Shown here: piece by piece, positions 23,940 to 30,374 of the stretch
Layout: the number at the start of each line of letters is the position of its first letter
Numbering within the stretch: the stretch's first letter is position 1
Origin: a virus
Virus record (IMG/VR): IMGVR_UViG_3300044827_000011
Location: 1-40,862 of that record
Length of the DNA stretch: 40,862 nt
Direction: 5' to 3' (one strand)
The notes under the pieces: generated by a model
What the model was told of the DNA's origin: nothing
Databases searched by the model: none
What the model saw: only the letters and a program-made list of their open reading frames with translations
Translations under genes and position numbers: made by a program

Positions 23940-24565
23940 TTTTTTTGTGTTAGTTCTATATTGCTCTTGACTTCGTTGCCCCACACATCCCAACTTTTGC
24001 CCATTAAAGTATTTCTTCCACGGCGGGCAAAAATATCTATTCTCTCACCATCCAATACATCTAGCATTTGATAGAACTCATCTGGTTTGGCAGAATGGAA
24101 TGGCGATTTGGTTGTAAAGCTAGTTCGGATAGTTGATCGTTTCGGGAACATCTCATGTTTGCCCCGCAAGCCGACTACAATGAACTCTGTCTGACGGGTA
24201 AAACCATAGAGAGCGATACCGTTTGTTTTGTCCCATGCCATTGTCAGGTGATATTTGAACCCCCAATTCTCTATAATATCTTTGGTCTCAAAAAGAAAAC
24301 CACTTATCGTCCAACAAAATATTATACTTTTGTCATCTGCAATATTCTCAATATCAAGATTCTTAATATCCTCAATGCTCATCATCAGATACTCCATATT
24401 GACTTGATTTGGCCTAATACGTCTTTTCAGCTTTGAAATCGGCCACGGTGGGTCTATGACAATTATCTGGTACTTCTTCATTTCTGCGGACTTATTTATT
24501 TCGTTCTCTCGATCCCCGCGGTCAAACATATCCTCAAACTCTTTTGGGCTTGGTGAGGCGGTCAT
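23915..24565 (-). CDS. MT-A70 family adenine-N6 DNA methyltransferase
   Basis: 216 aa. Motif IV DPPW is at residues 38-41 (QIIVIDPPWPISKLK), followed by LMMSIEDIKNL, SIIFCWTISGFL, GFKYHLTMAWDKTNG and ERIDIFARR with a C-terminal GKSWDVWGNE, the standard MT-A70 order. The enzyme would methylate adenine in phage or host DNA, often as protection from restriction. No cognate endonuclease is visible. A second Met at residue 29 could be the start. It sits in the leftward early operon. Confidence 0.9.
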   Translation of the reverse strand: MTASPSPKEFEDMFDRGDRENEINKSAEMKKYQIIVIDPPWPISKLKRRIRPNQVNMEYLMMSIEDIKNLDIENIADDKSIIFCWTISGFLFETKDIIENWGFKYHLTMAWDKTNGIALYGFTRQTEFIVVGLRGKHEMFPKRSTIRTSFTTKSPFHSAKPDEFYQMLDVLDGERIDIFARRGRNTLMGKSWDVWGNEVKSNIELTQKKWGRNIST

Positions 24566-24568
24566 GTT

Positions 24569-24739
24569 TTATGCCCCTTTCCCTTCGAGGTCAGGAGTGA
24601 TGGGGATGGTTTGGGTAGGAGTAGGCGTAGGTTTCGGCTCTACCGAGCTATTACGGGGCCAGACAAAGAAGGCGATCACGATTAAGACGATCACCACGAA
24701 AGCGGCGACGATACCGAGGATGCGATTGGGTTCATTCAT
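24569..24739 (-). CDS. Small membrane protein with Pro/Thr-rich tail (56 aa)
   Basis: ATG 24739 (ATGA with the upstream gene) to TAA 24569. One membrane helix, RILGIVAAFVVIVLIVIAFF, is followed by a PKPTPTPTQTIPITP tail that would be extracellular. It was found by reading the minus strand and the tight junctions support it. Possibly an envelope or superinfection protein. Confidence 0.6.
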   Translation of the reverse strand: MNEPNRILGIVAAFVVIVLIVIAFFVWPRNSSVEPKPTPTPTQTIPITPDLEGKGA

Positions 24740-24888
24740 GAAAGTTGGTTAAAAAGATACGCTGCTAATAGGATAAGCATATCAGATGCCACGACCTTCC
24801 AGCCGGCTAATGCGGCAAGTAAGAGGCCGCCCAGAGAGATGAGGCCGATTACTGTGTAGCCGATGAGTTTTGTTTCAGATGGTGTCAT
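24736..24888 (-). CDS. Small membrane protein (50 aa)
   Basis: ATG 24888 to TGA 24736, with ATGA junctions on both sides. It is hydrophobic over most of its length (YTVIGLISLGGLLLAALAGW, then MLILLAAYLFNQ), so two membrane helices are likely. No family. Confidence 0.6.
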   Translation of the reverse strand: MTPSETKLIGYTVIGLISLGGLLLAALAGWKVVASDMLILLAAYLFNQLS

Positions 24889-25055
24889 ATATTTTGTTTC
24901 ATTTTCTGATAAGAGTCGAGCATTCCTTCCACGATTTCATTTAAGTTGAATGCCAAATCAGGGTCCGAAAAATCTCCATGACTAGAATGCAGTTCGATAT
25001 TCCGATACGAGACCGATCCCTCGTGGTCGTCTATGAGTTCTAGGCGGAGTTTCAT
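24885..25055 (-). CDS. Hypothetical early protein (56 aa)
   Basis: ATG 25055 to TGA 24885, coupled by ATGA to the genes on each side. Acidic, it reads KLRLELIDDHEGSVSYRNIE then a C-terminal helix. No family recognised. Confidence 0.6.
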   Translation of the reverse strand: MKLRLELIDDHEGSVSYRNIELHSSHGDFSDPDLAFNLNEIVEGMLDSYQKMKQNI

Positions 25056-25225
25056 ATGAGTGTATTGAATAATTCCGGTAAATAAACTTTCTCGAATCCA
25101 TCCTCATTCTCGGAGAGAATGTAGTGGCCCTCGTCGTCTTCTAGGACGTCTTTTGCACTGCGGCCGTGATCGTAAAGCCAATCGGTCAGGTTCTCAAAAA
25201 TTATGTCGTTTTGTATTGTGCTCAT
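25052..25225 (-). CDS. Hypothetical acidic early protein (57 aa), first gene of the operon
   Basis: ATG 25225 to TGA 25052. Very acidic centre (KDVLEDDEGHYILSENED). It is the first gene after promoter P2, 27 bases below the -10, and no Shine-Dalgarno is evident. Small acidic early phage proteins sometimes mimic DNA or inhibit host enzymes, but that is only a guess here. Confidence 0.6.
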   Translation of the reverse strand: MSTIQNDIIFENLTDWLYDHGRSAKDVLEDDEGHYILSENEDGFEKVYLPELFNTLI

Positions 25226-25252
25226 ATTTTGTTGTTAGCCAGTAATGTGGTA

Positions 25253-25280
25253 AGTATACACCTTGTGTATTCATTGTCAA
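25253..25280 (-). promoter_or_regulatory. Leftward sigma70-type promoter P2
   Basis: Minus strand: -35 TTGACA (25275-25280), 16-bp spacer, -10 TATACT (25253-25258). It starts the operon of small genes and the methylase (25225 down to 21049). The spacer and flanks resemble P1 at 10987-11014. Confidence 0.8.
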
Positions 25281-25288
25281 GCATTGGG

Positions 25289-25297
25289 TGTGGATAA
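25289..25297 (-). promoter_or_regulatory. DnaA-box sequence at promoter P2
   Basis: A perfect TTATCCACA on the minus strand, 8 bp upstream of the -35 of P2 and directly after the stop of the HU-like gene. The same arrangement is seen at P1. Confidence 0.5.
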
Positions 25298-25567
25298 CTA
25301 TTTACGCTTCATCTTGGCCTTCAAATACTGATGCGGGCTGAAGTTTATCTTATGCATGGTCTGCTTCTTGATGACGTATTTCGTTTCCATCCGCCGGTTG
25401 GCGGGTGGCCGGCCGGTTAGGATCGGATGCATCTTCTTGTACGGAGTAACGGAAAAAGTCCCGAATCTTTCAATAAGGACTTCTCCCTTTTTCAGATGAA
25501 AGACGATCTCGTCGTAAATCATCTCCGGCAGTTTTATTTTATGTCTTTCGACGTTAGTCTGTCGCAT
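25298..25567 (-). CDS. HU/IHF-like DNA-binding protein
   Basis: 89 aa, the normal HU length. The region FHLKKGEVLIERFGTFSVTP matches the HU core, where a GFGTF turn leads into the beta arms; here it reads RFGTF. The arm region carries Pro and Arg (TGRPPANRRM) and the end has FSPHQYLKAKMK, like the HU FKPGKxLK end. Such proteins bend DNA and help replication, packaging or recombination. It overlaps the NinG-like gene by 34 bp. Confidence 0.7.
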   Translation of the reverse strand: MRQTNVERHKIKLPEMIYDEIVFHLKKGEVLIERFGTFSVTPYKKMHPILTGRPPANRRMETKYVIKKQTMHKINFSPHQYLKAKMKRK

Positions 25568-25941
25568 AGTTCCGTGTATTCAATTAAGAGCTTTTGATAA
25601 TGGTCGTAGGCTTTTACGATTTTATGTCGATCCTTTTCGAGCGCTTTCATGTACTCCTCGCCGTTTTCTCTCTGCATCCGCTTGTAGAAGTCCGCGCCCA
25701 TACCGCCTCTCCAAAGATTGCAGGTGGCGCACTGGGGCCGAAGGATTCTTAGGTCGTACTTCAAGTAGGCCCCCAGACTTGCCTTCGACCATAAGTGTCC
25801 AGTCTGCCAATTTGTACCCGTCAAGTTCGAACTGCCGCAGGTAAAACACGAGTTGCCGTATCTTTTCCTGATTATCTGTTTGCAGAGTAGCCATAATTTT
25901 CTTTGAAGTCTTGATATGGACTGTTTAGATGATTTTCTCAT
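25534..25941 (-). CDS. ninG: NinG/Rap-like recombination nuclease
   Basis: 135 aa. The zinc motif is CFTCG (Cys32, Cys35) with the invariant GH in QTGHLWSK (His49), then RPQCATCN (Cys71, Cys74), as in lambda NinG (Rap). NinG is a structure-specific nuclease that helps phage recombination. It sits between an uncharacterised gene and the HU-like gene and downstream of an SSB-like protein and exonuclease, which together form a recombination set. Confidence 0.8.
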   Translation of the reverse strand: MRKSSKQSISRLQRKLWLLCKQIIRKRYGNSCFTCGSSNLTGTNWQTGHLWSKASLGAYLKYDLRILRPQCATCNLWRGGMGADFYKRMQRENGEEYMKALEKDRHKIVKAYDHYQKLLIEYTELCDRLTSKDIK

Positions 25942-26275
25942 TGAATTTAATCATGGCCTTTTTCTTTCTCTTGGATATATCTTTCCGGCAATGTTCGTAT
26001 CCTAAAAAATAAGATTCGTTGTCCATTACTCCCTTACGGATTAAATCCTCGATTTTTCTAAAAATAAACGGAGAAGTGTCATCTCTTCCGAATCCGTCCA
26101 TTTTCGGAGGTTTTATTTTTCGATAGAATAATTCTATGAAATATCTTAGTTTTTTGATGATGGTTTCCGCCGAAAGGAAGACCGTATGCAGACTGACGTC
26201 CGACGTTAGTTTGGTCGCTTTGGCCATCTCATCCCGGAGCAAAAGCGCAGTTTCTTTGATATCGTGTTCCTTCAT
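25925..26275 (-). CDS. Hypothetical protein in recombination operon
   Basis: 116 aa, helical, basic C-terminus (CRKDISKRKKKAMIKFNEK). It starts one base into the upstream stop and overlaps the NinG-like gene by 17 bp. There is no recognisable motif. Context suggests a DNA-metabolism accessory role. Confidence 0.55.
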   Translation of the reverse strand: MKEHDIKETALLLRDEMAKATKLTSDVSLHTVFLSAETIIKKLRYFIELFYRKIKPPKMDGFGRDDTSPFIFRKIEDLIRKGVMDNESYFLGYEHCRKDISKRKKKAMIKFNEKII

Positions 26276-26733
26276 CAGAATGGTATTCCGTCATAATCTG
26301 TGTCATCGGTAGGCGGCGGCATTTCCTCCGTCCCGACCTTTGATTCGACGTTAGAGCCGTTGGCTTTACGGCCTTTGATCACCCAGTTGAATCCCCTGTC
26401 ATCCTCGACGATCTCCGCCTGGGGATGGGCTAAATAGGCGACTTTCTGCAATTTCCCCGAAACTGACTGGGTTATGAGCCACACTCGGACTTTCTTACCC
26501 ACCCATTGCAAAGAATCTTCGCCGTAGGCGGTTATTAGGTTATTGATTGAGGTTTGGTTCAGCCCGAGGTTTCCCTCCTTTCCTAGCGCATTTTTGACAA
26601 GAAAGACGTTTTGCAGGCCGAATGTTCCCTGAACCTGCTTACCTTCATTACCGATAACCAGTATATCTCCGTCCTTAAAATCCTCTCCTTTCCGCAGAAA
26701 TGATCCCACTGACACTTTTTTGGTGTATTTCAT
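26275..26733 (-). CDS. Putative single-stranded DNA-binding protein
   Basis: 152 aa. The body is beta-rich (KVSVGSFLRKGEDFKDGDIL, GKKVRVWLITQSVSGK), consistent with an OB-like fold. The C-terminus is acidic and ends DDTDYDGIPF, the acidic tip typical of SSB proteins that recruits repair partners. It lies between an exonuclease and NinG. I do not match it to a named SSB family, so the call rests on the tail and context. Confidence 0.6.
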   Translation of the reverse strand: MKYTKKVSVGSFLRKGEDFKDGDILVIGNEGKQVQGTFGLQNVFLVKNALGKEGNLGLNQTSINNLITAYGEDSLQWVGKKVRVWLITQSVSGKLQKVAYLAHPQAEIVEDDRGFNWVIKGRKANGSNVESKVGTEEMPPPTDDTDYDGIPF

Positions 26734-27431
26734 ATGGTATTCTTTATTTTCTCTTGTAAGCGATAGATTGACAGAGCGGCTTTGAAGAATTTTCGGTTAT
26801 CGGCATTCGATACCGAACGCTTTTCTTCCATTTTTCCGTCCTTCTTCAGATTTAAGATAATGTACCCCTCGACCTCCGGGTACAGTCCCATTTCACCTAA
26901 GCAGATATCATAGGATGCTATTTGAGCGAACGCTTCAGGGTATATGCCGGAGGACGTTTTGACATCCATTAGCCACACCTTTCCATCGATCTCCACAACC
27001 ACATCGCACGTGCCGCCGACCCATAAATCGCGTGAATAGACTCTGATTTCCGATTGCAGTATCTTCTTGTCTTTAATCCATTCCCTGAAGTGCCCGAAGG
27101 CCTCCTTCATCTCTCCGTCCAAACTAGGCATTGTCCCTTCCTTACAATAGTTCTCTATGTGCTTATGCAGGATCGTACCCCAGTCCCCGGCTTTTTCCTT
27201 CTTCTTGCGGTGAGCAGACTTGGCTTCTTCCAAGGTAGTACGCTTGACTATGATCGTTTCCGGGCCAGAGGTCAGCGCATGGGAAATCACATACTCAACG
27301 GCCTGATTGGCGGCCCAGCCTATCAAAGCCGGCTTGGCAATCACTTGGAGCACCGTGGTGGTACCCGTCAGGGCCTTACCATCCAAGAAGTAGAGGTGCT
27401 TCGCTTCATCGAATACGAATGTTTCAGTCAT
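26730..27431 (-). CDS. PD-(D/E)XK exonuclease (RecB/Cas4-like)
   Basis: 233 aa. GTILHKHIENY (residues 85-95) is followed by Glu128 in SEIRVYS, GTCDVVVEIDG with Asp143, and LMDVKTSSG with Asp156-x-Lys158. Gln170 and Tyr174 in AQIASYD complete the RecB-type motif. This order is typical of phage recombination exonucleases that resect double-strand ends. It is the first gene of the leftward recombination operon; its ATG lies six bases after the -10 of promoter P3. Confidence 0.8.
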   Translation of the reverse strand: MTETFVFDEAKHLYFLDGKALTGTTTVLQVIAKPALIGWAANQAVEYVISHALTSGPETIIVKRTTLEEAKSAHRKKKEKAGDWGTILHKHIENYCKEGTMPSLDGEMKEAFGHFREWIKDKKILQSEIRVYSRDLWVGGTCDVVVEIDGKVWLMDVKTSSGIYPEAFAQIASYDICLGEMGLYPEVEGYIILNLKKDGKMEEKRSVSNADNRKFFKAALSIYRLQEKIKNTI

Positions 27432-27437
27432 GCATCC

Positions 27438-27465
27438 ATGATAGCATATGGTGTTATATTGTCAA
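27438..27465 (-). promoter_or_regulatory. Leftward promoter P3 with leaderless geometry
   Basis: Minus strand: -35 TTGACA (27460-27465), 16-bp spacer, -10 TATCAT (27438-27443), then six bases and the ATG at 27431. The transcript would start at or next to the start codon. It overlaps the 3' end of the frameshifted gene at 27462-27762. Confidence 0.75.
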
Positions 27466-27546
27466 GCACTAGGTGTGAACACATGCCAGTTAAAACAGGC
27501 GGAGAAATTCTTGGCTTTATCACACTTCATCCGCAGATAATATAAG

Positions 27547-27555
27547 TTATCCACA
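27547..27555 (+). promoter_or_regulatory. DnaA-box sequence TTATCCACA
   Basis: A perfect 9-mer on the plus strand, about 80 bp upstream of the P3 -35 and inside the frameshifted gene. Confidence 0.4.
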
Positions 27556-27574
27556 GAATAGATCAGAATAGATC
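27555..27574. repeat. Tandem duplication of a 10-mer
   Basis: AGAATAGATC occurs twice without spacing. The last base of the DnaA-box sequence at 27547-27555 is the first base of the duplication. A 10-bp change shifts the reading frame of the minus-strand gene. Confidence 0.9.
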
Positions 27575-27589
27575 GAGAGGAAGTAAGCG

Positions 27590-27610
27590 ACAGTTTCAAA
27601 AGAAACAACT
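27590..27610. repeat. Distant copy of the GTTTCAAAAGAAAC repeat
   Basis: 21 bases identical to 30506-30526, 2.9 kb away in a different gene and on the coding strand of neither common function. Could be a protein-binding site or a trace of recombination. Confidence 0.7.
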
Positions 27611-27755
27611 GCGGAAAGCGCAAATTCCTTAAGGCCGCCCTTTTTTCTTTCGACATTTATCCTTTGCCAAAAGTATTCAACAAGGTCGCCGCGCTCGCTC
27701 CGTCTTGATTTAACGGGAACGACCTTGTAATCAGAAAATAATTGGGCGGTGGATT

Positions 27756-28139
27756 TTACCATTGTTTCGGTACGACTTCGTCATTATAGATACCAGCCAG
27801 ATTTTCTTCCCGTCCTTCCCACAGAAGAAGAACATTTTTGGAGTCTAAAATATATCTGGCTGAAGAAATAGCCTCTCCTAAATCTGGTCGGGCTTTGGAC
27901 TTTCCTCTCCTTATCCAGGAAATCGTATTCATGCTGTCGGTTGAGATTTCGTCATCTGTATCGCAGTACTTCTCCAAACAGAACTTAACTGCCAACAGTT
28001 CTGCTTCGTTATTGGTGAATCCTTTCTTCTTAACTTCAAAACGGATCAGGACTTTTCCTTCTTCGTCTGTGATGGTGAATCCTCCGCCTATTGGCGATGG
28101 ATTCCTTTCCCTAGTGTAGCCGTCTACGTAGTATTTCAT
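27756..28139 (-). CDS. RNase H-like protein
   Basis: 127 aa, the RVT_3/RNase HI fold: YYVDGYTRE (Asp6), GFTITDEEGKVL, NNEAELLAVKF (Glu45/Glu47), STDSM (Asp68) and a last acidic residue in AGIYND (Asp120). These four acids are the metal-binding site. It could remove RNA from RNA-DNA hybrids during phage replication. It is the first gene left of the non-coding divergent region and overlaps the next gene by 7 bp. Confidence 0.8.
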   Translation of the reverse strand: MKYYVDGYTRERNPSPIGGGFTITDEEGKVLIRFEVKKKGFTNNEAELLAVKFCLEKYCDTDDEISTDSMNTISWIRRGKSKARPDLGEAISSARYILDSKNVLLLWEGREENLAGIYNDEVVPKQW

Positions 28140-28482
28140 ATAGTTTGATGAGAACGTGTCGGGTTATGTGCTTTGTGTTAAACCCACTACATCTTCAGAA
28201 CTGACTGGTGGTATGCGACAACGAAGGAGCATACAGAGGGGGATTGACCTCTGTGGTTTCGGTTCTGTGGTATCCCTTGTCTCTGGTCAGAACGATAGCT
28301 ACGTTTGTGCTCTCTCCATTCGCAAGCGATATGGGTGGACTCGCCCTAGTAGCTAGAGCTTTCACTCATCAACGTCAGCCGAGGTTTCCCCGCCATCGGC
28401 ACGGTCAAAGTGGAGTTATACCCTGCGTTTTAACCCTACCAGCAGGCACTATCTCAAGTGAGGGGATGCGTTCAGTCGTAAA

Positions 28483-28570
28483 CGACAAAACCGCCCACAA
28501 GGAGCGGCTTCATCGTGACGAGCGACATATTATTTCCACGACAGAAATCGTGGTTGTGCCACGATGGTAT
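28483..28570 (-). ncRNA. Candidate small structured RNA with terminator
   Basis: On the minus strand a TTGACG...TACCAT promoter-like pair (18-bp spacer) near 28563-28593 is followed by alternative hairpins (CGTGG/CCACG or CCACGA/TCGTGG). A terminator stem then follows, CCGCTC-CTTGT-GGGCGG with TTTTGT after it, near 28484-28508. A transcript of about 75 nt would result, containing no coding frame. It could regulate the divergent operons. Weak evidence. Confidence 0.3.
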
Positions 28571-28638
28571 CATGATTCATTGTCGCGCGTCAATACCGAC
28601 ATGAGGATAAGTATAATCGGGCGCAAATAAATTGCAAG

Positions 28639-28647
28639 TGTGGATAA
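28639..28647 (-). promoter_or_regulatory. DnaA-box sequence upstream of the packaging operon
   Basis: A perfect TTATCCACA on the minus strand. It lies in the spacer of a possible rightward promoter whose extended -10 TGG-TAGAAT follows at about 28653-28661. Confidence 0.45.
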
Positions 28648-28655
28648 CTTTTATG

Positions 28656-28661
28656 GTAGAA
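28656..28661 (+). promoter_or_regulatory. Extended -10 of a rightward promoter for the packaging operon
   Basis: TGG-TAGAAT, with a TTGCAA at a suboptimal 19-bp distance. It is placed 30 bp before the first small gene of the packaging operon. Confidence 0.4.
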
Positions 28662-28690
28662 TATCATCATTAGCAAGTAATTTAATCAAA

Positions 28691-28819
28691 ATGATAATCA
28701 ATATCACCGTGAATAACGACGATGGAACGAATACCGTTTTCGTACCGCAAGGAACCGTGTCTGAACCCCGCAAGATAACGGTCCCTTTGAATACGCCCAT
28801 TATCCTCGTGGCCGAATAG
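28691..28819 (+). CDS. Small beta-rich protein (42 aa) at start of packaging operon
   Basis: ATG 28691 to TAG 28819. The sequence IINITVNNDDGTNTVFVPQG then VPLNTPIILVAE looks like a small beta domain. It lies between the regulatory region and the terminase genes. No family. Confidence 0.5.
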   Translation: MIINITVNNDDGTNTVFVPQGTVSEPRKITVPLNTPIILVAE

Positions 28820-28823
28820 GGAG

Positions 28824-28829
28824 TATAGT
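28824..28829 (+). promoter_or_regulatory. -10 element with six-base spacing to the small terminase start
   Basis: TATAGT followed by exactly six bases (TAGGGA) and ATG 28836. The GGGA could also act as a weak ribosome site. Confidence 0.35.
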
Positions 28830-28835
28830 TAGGGA

Positions 28836-29159
28836 ATGGAAGAAACTGATAATCAATCGCAAAACAGCACAGATCGCCCGTGGCTTTGGAAAAAAGGGCA
28901 AAGTGGAAATCCAAAAGGTCGGCCCAAAGGAAAAACAATGAAAGAATATGCCCGGGATTACTTATCTCACATGACCGAAGAAGAGCGTGAGGATTTTCTT
29001 CATGGATTACCTAAAGAGACGATATGGAAAATGTCGGAAGGAATGCCTCACCAAGACAGTCAATATGAAGTAAAAGGAAATATCCTCGTGGAAATCTCAA
29101 AAGAAATAGCCGAAAAAAACAATGTATCTGACACCGGCACAGTCGATCATAGCGCGTGA
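28836..29159 (+). CDS. Putative small terminase subunit (DUF5681-like N-terminus)
   Basis: 107 aa. WLWKKGQSGNPKGRPKGKTM is the DUF5681 signature, often found in the gene before a large terminase. The central KEYARDYLSHMTEEEREDFL is helical. It overlaps the large-terminase gene by 38 bp. By position it is the DNA-recognition subunit, but no helix-turn-helix can be assigned with certainty. Confidence 0.65.
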   Translation: MEETDNQSQNSTDRPWLWKKGQSGNPKGRPKGKTMKEYARDYLSHMTEEEREDFLHGLPKETIWKMSEGMPHQDSQYEVKGNILVEISKEIAEKNNVSDTGTVDHSA

Positions 29160-30357
29160 TGTCCACCGATACCGCGTCATCAACTGCGGGAGACAATTCG
29201 GCAAGACAACTTTGGCCGTGGAGGAGATAAAGGGCGTGGCAATATCCAAACCCTCTAAAATCGTCTATATTGCTACAACAATCCAACAGGCGAGGGATAT
29301 AGCATGGGGTATGCTGAAACACGAGCTACGGGGCATTTCTGTGCGTATACGCGAGTCTCCGGGCCATGAGATAGAAGTCAGGAACTTAAAAGGCTCTACT
29401 TCTCTGATTCAGATAAAAGGCTGGGAAGCCATCGAGACTCTTCGCGGACAGCAATTCGATTTCATTGTCCTTGACGAAGTAGCGAGCATGAGGAACTTCT
29501 GGCTCAATTGGCAGGAGGTCTTACTTCCCACATTGTCATTCCGTCAGGGCAGCGTGATGTTCATTTCCACGCCTAAGGGCTTCAATCATTTTTACGATCT
29601 CTACAACTTCGAGAGTAAAGACCCGGCCTTCAAATCTTTTCATTTTACTTCCTACGATAATCCCCATCTGAAAAAAGAAGAACTGGAAGAACACAGGTCT
29701 AAATCAACCGAGGACAGATTTGCCCAAGAATATCTGGCTGATTTCAGGAAGCAGCAAGGTTTGGTCTATCGGGAGTTTTCAAGAGATCGGCATGTCATTG
29801 ACTCTCTGCCTCAAAGAGTCGATGAGTACATCGCCGGCATAGACTTCGGCTTCACCAATCCCACGGCGGTCATTCACATAAAAAGAGATGGCGATGATAA
29901 CTATTTCGTAACGGAGGAATGGTATAAGACGGGAAGGACGGAAGAGCAGATAGCCGAATATGTGAAATCATGTAATTTCAACCGGGTATATCCCGATCCC
30001 GAAAGTCCTAGTGCCATAGAAGTTTTGAACAGAAAAAGCATAGCGGTCGTGGAAGTGGTGAAGAATAAGGATTCGGTGAAAAACGGAATCGATCGAGTTC
30101 GACAACTATTAAAAATGGGAAAGCTCCATGTCCATCGCTCTTGTATAAATCTCATTTCAGAATTCGAGACGTATACATATCCCGAAAAACGCCCCGACAT
30201 GAATGAATATGAGAATCCGGTGAAGGAACACGATCACGCTCTCGATGCTTTAAGATACGCTCTCTCCACCAACAAGAACGATAATACACTCTCGACGGAA
30301 GAACGCGCCCAAAGATGGTTCGAGCAGAAAAGGAATCTCTCGGCTTCTTCGCGCTGA
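29122..30357 (+). CDS. terL: Terminase large subunit (DNA packaging ATPase/nuclease)
   Basis: 411 aa. Walker A GRQFGKTT is at residues 23-30, Walker B FIVLDE at 114-119 and the coupling motif region STPKGFNHFY follows. The nuclease domain has Asp241 in IAGIDFGFTN, Asp292 in YPDPES, and HDHALDALRYA with Asp371/Asp375. The enzyme cuts concatemeric or circular DNA and drives it into the prohead through the portal. It is slightly shorter than typical TerL (450-550 aa) but all motifs are present. Confidence 0.95.
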   Translation: MYLTPAQSIIARDVHRYRVINCGRQFGKTTLAVEEIKGVAISKPSKIVYIATTIQQARDIAWGMLKHELRGISVRIRESPGHEIEVRNLKGSTSLIQIKGWEAIETLRGQQFDFIVLDEVASMRNFWLNWQEVLLPTLSFRQGSVMFISTPKGFNHFYDLYNFESKDPAFKSFHFTSYDNPHLKKEELEEHRSKSTEDRFAQEYLADFRKQQGLVYREFSRDRHVIDSLPQRVDEYIAGIDFGFTNPTAVIHIKRDGDDNYFVTEEWYKTGRTEEQIAEYVKSCNFNRVYPDPESPSAIEVLNRKSIAVVEVVKNKDSVKNGIDRVRQLLKMGKLHVHRSCINLISEFETYTYPEKRPDMNEYENPVKEHDHALDALRYALSTNKNDNTLSTEERAQRWFEQKRNLSASSR

Positions 30358-30362
30358 TGTGG

Positions 30363-30368
30363 TAAAAT
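30363..30368 (+). promoter_or_regulatory. Extended -10 element, leaderless start of the 30375 gene
   Basis: TGG-TAAAAT, then exactly six bases (AGATCC) and ATG 30375. No Shine-Dalgarno. Confidence 0.45.
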
Positions 30369-30374
30369 AGATCC

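Larger units (their letters stand above)
27462..27762 (-). pseudogene. Early gene frameshifted by a 10-bp tandem duplication
   Basis: From ATG 27762 the frame runs through RGDLVEYFWQRINVERKKGG and stops at 27547 after LSIYSDLFCG. The 10-mer AGAATAGATC (+ strand) is present twice in tandem at 27555-27574. Removing one copy joins the frame to SVDNLYYLRMKCDKAKNFSA and CFNW, ending at 27462. The rejoined 96-aa protein then carries a DLYYLxxxCDxxKNFSxCFW-like end as seen in small phage proteins. So the gene appears broken here by slippage, or it varies in the population. Its ATG overlaps the RNase H stop. Confidence 0.65.
28140..28690. other. 551-bp non-coding, hairpin-rich divergent region
   Basis: No convincing gene. 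Several perfect or near-perfect inverted repeats follow each other: GTATGC/GCATAC (28211-28234), ACAGAGG/CCTCTGT (28233-28254), GTTCTG/CAGAAC (28262-28293), TCGC/GCGA near 28320, GCCGA/TCGGC in 28378-28400, and CCACGA/TCGTGG further right. The density suggests a large structured RNA, or a replication origin or packaging site; terminase genes lie next to it. The strand cannot be fixed. Two open frames here have unlikely composition. Confidence 0.5.

Noticed and set aside
24155-24752. Rightward frames opposite the methylase and membrane protein genes
   Set aside because: Antisense shadows; the leftward genes have motifs (DPPW, membrane helix) and ATGA junctions.
28156-28630. Rightward open frames of 66 and 140 codons in the divergent region
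   Set aside because: Overlapping frames with unusual composition, no ribosome site and no recognisable domain; the underlying DNA is made of consecutive hairpins, which fits RNA or a DNA site better.
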